A DNA stretch of 8,392 nucleotides, from contig CAYUNE010000009.1 of the NCBI GenBank assembly GCA_964446115.1, forward strand, positions 1 to 8,392, read 5' to 3'. The notes under the pieces were generated by a model. The model was not told the DNA's origin, did not search any database, and saw only the letters and a list, made by a program, of their open reading frames with translations. This document shows positions 1 to 7,412 of this stretch, piece after piece. Each line of letters opens with the position of its first letter. Position 1 is the first letter of the stretch. Both the position numbers and the translations under genes were made by a program. The stretch comes from CAYUNE01 sp964446115 (GTDB lineage: Bacteria > Desulfobacterota > Desulfobulbia > Desulfobulbales > Desulfobulbaceae).

Positions 1-12
1 AATAAATGGCCG

Positions 13-17
13 CCTCC
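13..17 (-). promoter_or_regulatory. Candidate Shine-Dalgarno for a gene beyond the left edge
   Basis: On the minus strand a GGAGG lies 12 bases downstream of the wtpB stop codon. Another 12 bases remain before the window ends. This is what one expects just ahead of a third operon gene, and in WtpABC systems that gene is normally the ATPase, wtpC. No ATG is visible in the remaining bases, so the start codon would be just outside the window or a rare codon. The call rests on the short motif and on gene order known for the family. Confidence 0.3.
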
Positions 18-29
18 GGCCCGATGCGA

Positions 30-863
30 TTAATCCCGCCGGGAATTTCTGGAAAATCGTCCTGCGGTTGCTCTTGCGGCTCTGTTTTTTTCGCCGGGAA
101 GGCGGCGGGCAGCGAGAAAGCGCAGCAGAGCGAAAATGGCCAGGCAGATGATGATGAGCAGGACGGCGACGGGCCGGGCGTAGGCAAGGCCGTAGGATTG
201 GAAGCGTTCCCAGAGCAGAATGGGTGCCACCATGGGATGATAGGCGAGGATGACAACGGCGCCGAACTCCGAGATGCCCCGGGCCCACATCATGATGGCG
301 CCGGTGAGGATGGCGTGGCGACAGAGGGGCAGCGAAACGCGGAAAAAGACCTGCCGGGGCGAAGCACCCAGCATGGTAGCCGCTTTTTCCAGTTGCGGGT
401 CCAGGGCCGCAAAGCCGTCCCGGGCGGCATTGACAAGAAAAGGGATGGAAACATAGGCCATGGCAAGGCTGATACCGGCCTCGGTGGAGATGAAGCTGAG
501 TCCCAGACGTTGGAAAAAATTTCCGAGCATGAACTTTTTACCGTAGGTCATCAGCAGAGCCACGCCCATGGCGGTGTGGGGAATCATCACCGGCAGGTCG
601 ATGAGTCCCTCGACAATGCTCTTGCCGGGAAAGGAGCGGTGCGCCAGCAGGTAGGCCAGAGGCACCCCGAAAAAAAGCCCTCCCAGGGTCGCCCACAGGG
701 CGCAGCGCAGGGTGAGGAGAATGGAGGTGACAACTTCGCGGTCGCCCAGGGTGGTCAGCAGGATATTGTGGTCGGCCCGGAGGATCATGGTGACCAGGGG
801 CAGGACGAGGAGGACGAGAAGGGTTGTCCCAAGGAGGTGGAAAACGAGCCGAAAGGTATTCAT
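30..863 (-). CDS. wtpB: Tungstate/molybdate ABC transporter permease (WtpB/ModB type)
   Basis: Inner-membrane permease that should form the channel of an ABC importer for tungstate or molybdate. The 277-residue protein is strongly hydrophobic, with segments near residues 5-28, 47-75, 90-107, 128-148, 185-207 and 231-250 that fit five to six membrane helices. The cytoplasmic EAA loop that docks on the ATPase is clear at residues 159-180 (EKAATMLGASPRQVFF, then SLPL). The C-terminal tail is basic (RAARATAGRFSRNSRRD). The ATG at 863 lies 14 bases after the wtpA stop, with a weak G-rich ribosome site between, so the two genes are co-transcribed. Length is normal for the family. The neighbouring WtpA-like binding protein favours tungstate/molybdate over sulfate as substrate. 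Which of the two metals is preferred cannot be read from the sequence. Confidence 0.9.
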   Translation of the reverse strand: MNTFRLVFHLLGTTLLVLLVLPLVTMILRADHNILLTTLGDREVVTSILLTLRCALWATLGGLFFGVPLAYLLAHRSFPGKSIVEGLIDLPVMIPHTAMGVALLMTYGKKFMLGNFFQRLGLSFISTEAGISLAMAYVSIPFLVNAARDGFAALDPQLEKAATMLGASPRQVFFRVSLPLCRHAILTGAIMMWARGISEFGAVVILAYHPMVAPILLWERFQSYGLAYARPVAVLLIIICLAIFALLRFLAARRLPGEKNRAARATAGRFSRNSRRD

Positions 864-877
864 GGGATTTACCGCCC

Positions 878-1858
878 CTATCTGACCAGCAGCGGCTCCA
901 GTGCCGGAGGCAGCCTTTCCAGTTTGCCGGAGGCACGGGCCGGAACAATGGGCGGCTGGCCGTTTTGCGCCATGATCCGCCGTCCCTGCGGGCCGATGAC
1001 AAAGGCGACAAAGGCCTCGGCAGCTGCGCGGTTGGGGGAACGGGTGCAGATGGTGAGAGAGTAGACCATGGGCTTGCCGCGCTTGACGATCTTTTCCCCC
1101 GGCTTTTTACCGGAAATCTCCACCGCGGCCTGGCGGTAATAGTTGGCCAGGGATGCGGATTTCAGGTTGATCTCATCGGGCAGGGCCACAAAGGGCATAC
1201 CATGCTGCCGGCAGATGGAGCGATAGATGAAGAGATAGTCGAGCTCGCCGCTTTCCAGCAGGGCCAGCAGGTCGGTTTCCTTGGGACGAATATTCCGGGG
1301 CGGGCATCCCTGGTCAAGTTTGCGGGCCAGGCCGGGGATCCGGTAATACTTTTCGGCCAGCTGCCAGGTGAGGCGGGTGCGATAGCCGCAGGGATCGGCA
1401 TCGGGATTGGAGTGACCATACTCCACCCCGGGCCGCAGGAGGATTTGCGGCCAGTTGTCGGAGTTGATCTCATCGGCGTGGGCGGAATCGGGCCGATACA
1501 TGATCGCCATTTCGTTGGTGGCAAAGGCGATATTCCAGTGGGCAAACTCCGGGATGAGCAGCTCGTCGATCACCGTGTAATCGGCCGAGGCCATGATATC
1601 GCAGGGCTTGCCCAGATCCCTGATCTTACGGGCACTGGTGCGCGATCCGGCCGCCTCCCGCAGGACGCGGACGCGGGGATATTTTTTCATAAAGGCCCGC
1701 CCCATCTCCCGGAAGGGAATGGCCAGGGAACCGGCATGGAAGATGATGAGCTCGCCGGCCGGTTCTCCCCTGGAGCAAGGGGGCAGGGCTGCGGCCATGA
1801 TGATCAGCAGCAGAGTTGCGGCCGGGACGAAAAAACGGATGGGAAGATATCCTTTCAT
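878..1858 (-). CDS. wtpA: Tungstate/molybdate-binding protein WtpA
   Basis: Extracytoplasmic solute-binding protein that captures tungstate or molybdate and hands it to WtpB. The 326-residue protein starts with a Sec signal (MKGYLPIRFF, then a hydrophobic stretch to about residue 25). A Cys at 28 lies in LPPC, a poor lipobox, so a free periplasmic form is as likely as a lipoprotein. Family motifs follow in order: HAGSL at 41-45, EAAGSR at 68-73, DIMASADY at 87-94, ATNEM at 113-117, DPCGYRT at 155-161 and DYLFIY at 207-212. Archaeal WtpA proteins add an Asp and a Glu to the metal shell. D155 and E229 are candidates here, which is inference. The ATG at 1858 was chosen because GGAG sits 9 bases upstream. 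The frame stays open to a TTG at 1927, but that extension is encoded by the repeat element and would precede the signal peptide. Confidence 0.92.
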   Translation of the reverse strand: MKGYLPIRFFVPAATLLLIIMAAALPPCSRGEPAGELIIFHAGSLAIPFREMGRAFMKKYPRVRVLREAAGSRTSARKIRDLGKPCDIMASADYTVIDELLIPEFAHWNIAFATNEMAIMYRPDSAHADEINSDNWPQILLRPGVEYGHSNPDADPCGYRTRLTWQLAEKYYRIPGLARKLDQGCPPRNIRPKETDLLALLESGELDYLFIYRSICRQHGMPFVALPDEINLKSASLANYYRQAAVEISGKKPGEKIVKRGKPMVYSLTICTRSPNRAAAEAFVAFVIGPQGRRIMAQNGQPPIVPARASGKLERLPPALEPLLVR

Positions 1859-1882
1859 GCTGTGCGGCTCCATGGGTTTGCT

Positions 1883-2005
1883 GTAAGCGCTCACGGGACG
1901 TACGAATTTTTCATTTCCTTCCTGCAAGTTATAGTCTGCCTGTACGGCGAAAAAGACTCGGCAAAGATGTGGTGTCTGTGATCAATTGCGCCCGTGAGCG
2001 GTTAT
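1883..2005. repeat. 123-bp repeat element with imperfect inverted ends
   Basis: The left end reads GTAAGCGCTCACGGG (1883-1897). The right end reads CCCGTGAGCGGTTAT (1991-2005), which matches the reverse complement of the left end at 13 of 15 positions. The left end and the following 30 bases recur in the same orientation at 7434-7479: 14 identical bases at the start (1880-1893), a shared GGG, an equal 19-base spacer, then the identical CCTTCCTGC (1917-1925). The element is non-coding and looks like a dispersed intergenic repeat or a MITE-like remnant. It overlaps the in-frame upstream extension of wtpA. Confidence 0.6.
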
Positions 2006-2202
2006 CTTTGATCCGGCGATGGCCTAACCAGTGCCACAGGGGTGGACTGTTGTCAATACCAATATATACAGTGATCATGCGGCAGATATAGGCGGTGATA
2101 TCGGCAGGGTCGCAAGTTCATCCTCCCGGCGGTGACGAAAAAATGGGACAGTAACCTAATACATGATAGACTATCGAATAAAGGCCCCATGAAAAAACGG
2201 TA

Positions 2203-2254
2203 ATTGGTCACAGGCACCGCATCTTCATGTAAACCTGCAGCACCTGTGACCAAT
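2203..2254. repeat. Perfect 12-bp inverted repeat upstream of the Sat-like/CysC gene
   Basis: ATTGGTCACAGG at 2203-2214 is the exact reverse complement of CCTGTGACCAAT at 2243-2254, with a 28-base loop between. The structure ends 43 bases before the ATG at 2298. If transcribed it would form a stable leader hairpin. As DNA it could be two half-sites for a regulator. No T-run follows the right arm, so it does not look like a simple intrinsic terminator. Confidence 0.7.
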
Positions 2255-2297
2255 CCATCCAGTCCCACCCTTCACTGCATTGGAGAGAAGCGATTAC

Positions 2298-4010
2298 ATG
2301 ACCCTGCACAAGATCAACCAGGAATATTCCGAGAGCCTGCTGGTGCACTTCCGGCGGGCCGAACTGCTGCGCGAGGAGGCGGTCGGCTACCGGTCGCTTG
2401 ATCTGAACATCCGGCAACTCTGTGATCTGGAGCTGTTGCTCAACCGTGCCTTCTATCCCCTGGCCGGATATCTGAACCGCGAAGACTACGAAAGCGTGCT
2501 GGACCGCATGCGGCTCAAAGACGGCACGGTCTGGCCGGTGCCCGTCTGCCTGGACATTCCGGCGAAACTGGCTGCCGAACTCAAACCGGGCGAGCCGCTG
2601 GCACTCAACGACGGGGAGGGGTTTCTGCTGGCGGTGCTGCGGGTGGAGGATATCTGGCGAGTGGACAAAAAGCGTGAGGCCCGGGCCGTCTACGGCACCG
2701 ACGATGCCGGGCGGCATCCCGCCGTCGGCTATCTCTACAACGATATCGATGAATATTATGTGGGCGGCAGCCTGGAGGGGTTGAGCCTGCCGCTACATTA
2801 CGACTTCCGGCAACTGCGGCTGACGCCCTCGGATACCCACCGACGTTTCACCCAATATGGCTGGCGCAAGGTGGTGGGGTTCCATACCGAGGAATATCTG
2901 CACTGCGCCCACCGGGAGATGGTGCTGGCCGCGGCCCGCGAGGTGTCGGCCTCGATTTTTCTGCACCCGGTGGTGGGGCTGGAGCATCCCGGCAACATCG
3001 ACCACTTCACCCATGTGCGCTGTTACCAGCAGATCGTCAAAAAATTTCCCAACAACATGATCCTGCTGGGCATCACCCCGCTGGCCGAACGGCGGGCGGG
3101 ACCGCGCGAGGCGCTCTGGCATGCCATTATCCGCAAAAATTACGGCTGCAGCCACTTTATGGTGGCCGAGGATCACGGCGATCCCTTTACCGGAGCGAAA
3201 AACGGCAACATCTTCTACCCGCGGCGGGCGGCCCAGAAACTGGTGGAGGAGTACAGCGGCGAGACCGGCATCCGGATGGTTCCCCAGGAGAAAATGGGAT
3301 ACCTGGAGGAGAAGGGCCGCTATGTCTTTCTCAAGGACGCCGGCCGGGAAAAGGTGAAGACAATTACCTCCGAGGAACTCAAACATCGGCTGGAATGGGG
3401 ATACAAGATCCCGGAGTGGTTCTCCTATCCCGAAGTGGTGGCCGAATTGCGCCACACCTTCCCGCCCCGCTCCAAACAGGGATTCACGATTTTTCTCACT
3501 GGGCTCTCCGGCTCCGGCAAGTCCACCATCGCCCGGGTGCTGATGGTCAAATTCCTGGAGATGCATGACCGGCCCGTTACCCTGCTCGACGGCGATATCG
3601 TCCGCCGCAACCTCTCATCGGAGCTTAACTTTTCACGGGAACACCGCAACCTCAACGTCACCCGCATCGGTTTCGTGGCCAGCGAAATCACCAAAAACCG
3701 CGGCATCGCCCTCTGCGCGCCCATCGCCCCCTACGAGGAATCCCGCCGCGCCAACCGCGAACTGATCAGCCGCTACGGTGGTTATATCGAGGTTCACGTG
3801 GCCACCCCCCTTGAAGTTTGCGAGGCGCGCGACCGCAAGGGACTCTATGCCAAGGCCCGCGCCGGCCTGGTCAAAGGAGTCACCGGCGTCAGCGACCCCT
3901 ACATCCCGCCGGCCAACCCCGAAATCACCCTGGACACCACCAGCATCACCCCGGCCGAGGCAGTACAGGAAATCCTCCTCTACCTTGAGGAACAGGGATA
4001 CCTGCGGTAG
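2298..4010 (+). CDS. sat/cysC: Bifunctional ATP sulfurylase-like / APS kinase fusion
   Basis: A 570-residue fusion of a sulfate adenylyltransferase-like half (about 1-390) and an adenylylsulfate kinase half (about 394-570). The kinase converts APS to PAPS, the sulfate donor for sulfotransferases. It looks functional: P-loop GLSGSGKST at 402-410, LDGDIVRR with the DGD at 431-433, FSREHRNLNVTRIG, and KGLYAKARAG followed by TGVSDPY. The N-terminal half has the PUA-like region and catalytic fold, including GWRKVVGF, AGPREA (267-272) and HAIIRKNYGC. Its two signature motifs are altered. The usual QTRNPxHxAH reads HTEEYLHCAH (196-205), and the usual GRDHAG reads AEDHGD (290-295). Sulfate activation by this half is therefore doubtful, while the two motif histidines remain. 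The ATG at 2298 follows GGAGAGAAG; a TTG six codons earlier is possible. It leads the operon, 22 bp before the aminotransferase. Confidence 0.9.
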   Translation: MTLHKINQEYSESLLVHFRRAELLREEAVGYRSLDLNIRQLCDLELLLNRAFYPLAGYLNREDYESVLDRMRLKDGTVWPVPVCLDIPAKLAAELKPGEPLALNDGEGFLLAVLRVEDIWRVDKKREARAVYGTDDAGRHPAVGYLYNDIDEYYVGGSLEGLSLPLHYDFRQLRLTPSDTHRRFTQYGWRKVVGFHTEEYLHCAHREMVLAAAREVSASIFLHPVVGLEHPGNIDHFTHVRCYQQIVKKFPNNMILLGITPLAERRAGPREALWHAIIRKNYGCSHFMVAEDHGDPFTGAKNGNIFYPRRAAQKLVEEYSGETGIRMVPQEKMGYLEEKGRYVFLKDAGREKVKTITSEELKHRLEWGYKIPEWFSYPEVVAELRHTFPPRSKQGFTIFLTGLSGSGKSTIARVLMVKFLEMHDRPVTLLDGDIVRRNLSSELNFSREHRNLNVTRIGFVASEITKNRGIALCAPIAPYEESRRANRELISRYGGYIEVHVATPLEVCEARDRKGLYAKARAGLVKGVTGVSDPYIPPANPEITLDTTSITPAEAVQEILLYLEEQGYLR

Positions 4011-4032
4011 GTAGGCGTAGGCCGCATTCGAC

Positions 4033-5394
4033 ATGACCGAGAAAGGAAACCAAATACATATTGGCCGATCATTACCACCGGCGGCGGCTCCTCTCTTTTT
4101 TCGGGATATTCTCAACGGACTGCGCGGACTGGTCAACGGCACCGGAGAAACGGAGCGATTCAGAGATGAACTGAAAAAATATTTCGGCGTCAGGCACTGT
4201 TTTCTCGTCTCATCGGGAAAGGCGGCCCTGACTCTTCTTCTCAAGGCTCTTCATGATCTCCATCCCCAGCGTAACGAGGTCGTCATTCCTGCATTCACCT
4301 GTTATTCCGTTCCCGCTTCTGTCCTCAGGGCGGGGATGAAGATCAGACTCTGCGATACCGATCCCCGCACCCTTGATTTCAACATCTCAGAATTACAAGA
4401 ATATTTTCAGACAACCGGCGACCGGCCCATCTCCCGCCTTCTTGCCGTGCTGCCAACGCACCTCTTTGGCCGGCCGGCGGAAATCGACACGCTGCGTGAT
4501 CTTGTCACGGACCGGAATCTGACGATCATTGAGGACGCCGCCCAGGCAATGGGTGGCAGGTGGCAGGGAAAAAAATTAGGCACCCTGGGAGATGCTGGCT
4601 TTTTCAGTCTTGACCGGGGAAAGGCCTTTTCCACGGTTGAGGGGGGAGTCATTGTCACCAATCACGATGATCTGGCCGGGAAGATAAGCAAACGGCTGAA
4701 CCAGCTTGCCGATTACTCCCGAACAGAGACCATACAGCTTGTCTGCAAAGCATTTTTCATATTGGTCTTTCAGCGCCCCTCACTGTTCTGGATCCCCAGG
4801 GCCCTGCCTTTTCTAGGGCTTGGCAAAACCGTGTATGATCCGGACTTCAGGATGCGGCGATTTTCGCCCTTTGCCGCCGGTCTGGCGCGAAACTGGCGCA
4901 GCCGGCTTGAAAAGTTCAGAAAAATTCGCAGGAAAAATTGTAATAACCTTGCTTTATTTTTAGAAAAATCATTAAATATATATTGTACGGACACCGATAC
5001 GGTTACAGAAATGATCCGTTTGCCCGTCTTTTTAAACGACCAAAGACAGCGGGCGGAAACGATACAAAGAAGCAAACAGCAGGGACTGGGAATCATGCCC
5101 GCCTATCCAACTGCGGTCAACGGCATTTCAGCCCTGCGCAATATCTTCAAGGGGCAGGAGTATCCGGGTGCGGAACTGTTGAGTAAATCTCTTCTTACCC
5201 TGCCGATTCATCCCTTTGTCACCAAAAAAGACATACAGCGACTCCTTGCGGCAAACGGCAACCTGGTTGCCGTCTCTTCCGATAAAGGCAAAAAAACGCT
5301 CATGCACTTCGTCGCCATCTGTCCAAAGACGAAGATTTTCTTTCGGGTTCAAGGAGCACGGAAGGTTGATAACTCTGGAAAAGCGGATGGATAA
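4033..5394 (+). CDS. DegT/DnrJ/EryC1/StrS-family PLP aminotransferase
   Basis: Likely a PLP-dependent aminotransferase acting on a keto-sugar nucleotide to make an amino sugar for a surface glycan. Fold type I motifs are present: SSGKAALTLL near residue 60 (phosphate-binding region), PAFTCYSVPAS, IIEDAAQAMGG with D168 facing the PLP ring nitrogen, and FFSLDRGKAFSTVEGG, in which K197 would form the Schiff base. The usual family ending LPIHPFVTKKDI is at 390-401. About 45 further residues follow without recognisable motifs, making the protein longer than most relatives. There is a very AT-rich patch at 4921-4980 (12 G/C in 60 by my count). The start at 4033 has only a weak ribosome site and lies 22 bases after the previous stop, so translational coupling is plausible. 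The sugar substrate cannot be told from sequence, and a non-sugar substrate is possible. Confidence 0.88.
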   Translation: MTEKGNQIHIGRSLPPAAAPLFFRDILNGLRGLVNGTGETERFRDELKKYFGVRHCFLVSSGKAALTLLLKALHDLHPQRNEVVIPAFTCYSVPASVLRAGMKIRLCDTDPRTLDFNISELQEYFQTTGDRPISRLLAVLPTHLFGRPAEIDTLRDLVTDRNLTIIEDAAQAMGGRWQGKKLGTLGDAGFFSLDRGKAFSTVEGGVIVTNHDDLAGKISKRLNQLADYSRTETIQLVCKAFFILVFQRPSLFWIPRALPFLGLGKTVYDPDFRMRRFSPFAAGLARNWRSRLEKFRKIRRKNCNNLALFLEKSLNIYCTDTDTVTEMIRLPVFLNDQRQRAETIQRSKQQGLGIMPAYPTAVNGISALRNIFKGQEYPGAELLSKSLLTLPIHPFVTKKDIQRLLAANGNLVAVSSDKGKKTLMHFVAICPKTKIFFRVQGARKVDNSGKADG

Positions 5395-6289
5395 CAGGAA
5401 AGCAAAATCTCAGGTGCAGGCATTTGCCCATAAGGTGTTTCTGACCCTGCTGATGAAAAGGCCGGTACAGAAAATGCTGCTGCCTCTGGGCCGGGAGCTG
5501 CAGCCCGAACGCTGGATATTCGTCATCGGTTGTTACAACTCGGCAACCACCCTGCTGGCGAAGTTGCTGCGGCAACACCCCGGGATCGGCGGTCTGCCCA
5601 ACGAGGGAGCCTTTCTGACCGACGCGCTGCCCTACCCGGAAACATACGGCTGGCCAAGGATGTGGAGCCAGTGCATTGATGAAGTCCGCCTCCTGCCGGG
5701 ACCGGGGGAATCTGCCAGGGCCCGGCGTATCAGGCGGCAGTGGTCTCTGTGGTTTCCCGGGGACACTCCCTACCTGGTGGAAAAATCGATCTCCAATGCG
5801 GCACGGCTGCTCTTTCTGCAGGAATACTTCCAGCCCGCCTACTTTATCTACATTGTCAGGAACGGCTATGTGGTTGCCAAGGGTATCCAGCAGAAGGCGA
5901 ATTACAGCCGCTGGAACTGCTCCCACCGGGAATCCGGCTATCCCATCGAACTCTGCGCCGAACAGTGGAGGAAATCCGACGAGGTGGTGACGGCAGACAG
6001 CGGCAAACTGAAAAATTTCCTGCCGCTGACCTATGAAGAGCTGACCGCCGACCCGGCAGGTCTATTCCGCCGTATCACAGATTTTCTGGGAATAGAGCCC
6101 ATGGACTCAACGGTTTTTGAAGATACCATGTCCGTCCACGGAACGGTTTCACGGATAACCAATATGAACCATGTGGGCCTGGGGCGACTGGCGCCGGAGG
6201 ATTTTGAGAAGATACAAAGTGTTGCCGCCGACACCCTGAAAAAGTATGGTTATGATTCCACGGGTGATGATCATAATAGCGGCCCGTAG
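5387..6289 (+). CDS. PAPS-dependent sulfotransferase family protein
   Basis: A 300-residue protein of the Sulfotransfer_3-like type, expected to move sulfate from PAPS onto a sugar or lipid hydroxyl in the cytoplasm. The 5'-phosphosulfate loop is at 48-57 (GCYNSATTLL, in a strand-loop-helix context FVIG...LLAKLLRQHP). The 3'-phosphate site is YFIYIVRNG with R158. VEKSISNAARLLFLQEYF precedes it, and LPLTYEELTADP with ITDFLGI near the C-terminus is typical of the family. Both cofactor loops deviate: the common PRSGTT is CYNSATT, and the usual Ser eight residues after the Arg is Gly166. The start is uncertain. ATG 5387 overlaps the aminotransferase stop by 8 bases, but TTG 5366 has the better ribosome site (AAGGAG at 5351-5356, 9 bases upstream) and would add seven residues. 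Its place after a PAPS-forming gene supports the call. Confidence 0.85.
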   Translation: MDNRKAKSQVQAFAHKVFLTLLMKRPVQKMLLPLGRELQPERWIFVIGCYNSATTLLAKLLRQHPGIGGLPNEGAFLTDALPYPETYGWPRMWSQCIDEVRLLPGPGESARARRIRRQWSLWFPGDTPYLVEKSISNAARLLFLQEYFQPAYFIYIVRNGYVVAKGIQQKANYSRWNCSHRESGYPIELCAEQWRKSDEVVTADSGKLKNFLPLTYEELTADPAGLFRRITDFLGIEPMDSTVFEDTMSVHGTVSRITNMNHVGLGRLAPEDFEKIQSVAADTLKKYGYDSTGDDHNSGP

Positions 6290-7376
6290 TCTGACCGGAC
6301 CGGCCAAGGGAGTCTTTCAGCTCCTTACCCATGTTGATGCCAACGAGGCGGTCTGCCACCTCTTTGCCTTCCGGTCGAACGGCAGGGAACCTTCACTTTT
6401 TCTGGATGCGGCCAGGGCCAGCAATATCCAGGTTACATTGCTGAATCAACAGGGAAAGTCATATCTTTCCCTCATGCGGCAGGCAGCGGATGAAGTACGG
6501 AGTCGGCATATCGACATTGTTCAGACCCACGGTTTCAAACCAAGCGTCATCGGCCTGTACCTGAAATACCGGTGCCGGATTCCATGGATCTGTTTCATGC
6601 ACGGCACCACCGCGGAAAACATCAAAGTCCGTCTCTATGATTTTATCAACAACTGCTCCCAGCTCTTTGCGGATCGGGTCATGCTTGTGGCCCGGGCCCA
6701 ACGCCGGAAAATATTTGGCGGAAAGAACCGGCAGCGGGTCAGGGTGCTGCACAATGCCATTGAGACCGGTTCTCCCGTGCGGCTTTCCGGTAACGGAGCG
6801 ACTCCGGACGGAGTCACCGGCACAGGCAGGCTGGTCGTTGCCGTCGGCCGGTTAAGTCCGGAAAAGGGTTTTGATCTCCTCATTGATGCCTTTGCCGAGG
6901 CGGTATCCCTGCTACCGGACATCAGGCTCATAATTGTCGGAGATGGCCAGGAAAGGGATAATCTCCAGGTTCTTGCCAACGGCCACAGACTGGCCGGCCG
7001 AATTTATTTTGCCGGATATACGGAAACGCCGGGTGATTATATGACACGGGCTGACCTGATTGTCCTGCCCTCCCGCTCCGAAGGCATACCCAATGTTGCC
7101 CTCGAGGCCATGGCCCTGGCAAAACCGGTGGTGGCCACCAGGGTAGGCGGAACACCGGAAGTCATACGCCATCAACGGGAAGGATTGCTTGTCCCTCCCG
7201 AAAAAAGCGCCGCCCTTGCCGCGGCAATGGTCGAGCTTCTGGAAAACAAACCCCTTGCCGAAAAACTGGCGGCCAACGGATTTGAACGGGTTTGCCGCCA
7301 TTTTTCACCGCAAAGGAGAACAGCGCGCATTGTGGACACGTACCATGAACTTGTCGCATCTCCCAAAAATAGCTGA
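6246..7376 (+). CDS. GT4-family (group 1) glycosyltransferase
   Basis: Retaining GT-B glycosyltransferase of 376 residues, expected to add a sugar from a nucleotide donor to a growing glycan at the cytoplasmic face of the membrane. The N-terminal acceptor domain begins MIIIAARSLTGPAKGVFQLL, with DIVQTHGFKPSVIG and WICFMHGT further on. The C-terminal donor domain has VVAVGRLSPEKGFDLLIDAF, LIIVGDGQE, ADLIVLPSRSEG and KPVVATRVGGTPEVI. The EX7E motif is E279 to E287 (EGIPNVALE). Length is normal. The start is ambiguous among ATGs at 6246, 6252 and 6267. The last gives the most typical N-terminus, and none has a strong ribosome site. The gene overlaps the sulfotransferase by 23-44 bases, so the two are surely co-transcribed. 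Donor and linkage are unknown. Confidence 0.92.
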   Translation: MVMIPRVMIIIAARSLTGPAKGVFQLLTHVDANEAVCHLFAFRSNGREPSLFLDAARASNIQVTLLNQQGKSYLSLMRQAADEVRSRHIDIVQTHGFKPSVIGLYLKYRCRIPWICFMHGTTAENIKVRLYDFINNCSQLFADRVMLVARAQRRKIFGGKNRQRVRVLHNAIETGSPVRLSGNGATPDGVTGTGRLVVAVGRLSPEKGFDLLIDAFAEAVSLLPDIRLIIVGDGQERDNLQVLANGHRLAGRIYFAGYTETPGDYMTRADLIVLPSRSEGIPNVALEAMALAKPVVATRVGGTPEVIRHQREGLLVPPEKSAALAAAMVELLENKPLAEKLAANGFERVCRHFSPQRRTARIVDTYHELVASPKNS

Positions 7377-7412
7377 GGCTGAAAAAATAACCACCCACAG
7401 GGCCTGCAACCC

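Larger units (their letters stand above)
1859..2297. other. Divergent intergenic region between wtpA and the Sat-like/CysC gene
   Basis: About 440 bases with no credible gene on either strand. It must hold the promoters of two divergent operons, but no convincing -35/-10 pair is visible. A consensus TTGACA occurs on the minus strand at 2051-2056 without a matching -10 box. Contents from left to right: the 1883-2005 repeat element, an 8-bp direct repeat GGCGGTGA (2091-2098 and 2128-2135), an 11-nt palindrome GATAGACTATC (2165-2175) that could be an operator, and the perfect 12-bp inverted repeat at 2203-2254. No ModE-type operator or riboswitch was recognised. Confidence 0.6.

Noticed and set aside
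6..1064. A 352-codon plus-strand open frame opposite wtpB
   Set aside because: It is the complement of a clear permease gene. Its product is low-complexity (Gly, Gln, Asp and Glu rich) with no recognisable domain, as expected of an antisense shadow in GC-rich DNA.
824..1981. A 385-codon plus-strand open frame opposite wtpA
   Set aside because: It lies antisense to a WtpA gene with many family motifs. Its Gly-rich product shows no domain, and it runs through the repeat element.
2022..2036. Possible sigma-54 promoter on the minus strand (TGGCAC with GG and GC ten bases apart)
   Set aside because: The -24 half is good, but the -12 half reads AGGC instead of TTGC, and no activator site is visible, so support is too weak.
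2053..2268. A 71-codon minus-strand open frame in the intergenic region
   Set aside because: It starts near the 12-bp inverted repeat, lacks a ribosome site and has no recognisable sequence features.
2793..3566. A 257-codon minus-strand open frame inside sat/cysC
   Set aside because: It is antisense to a well-supported fusion protein, and its His/Gly-rich product matches no family.
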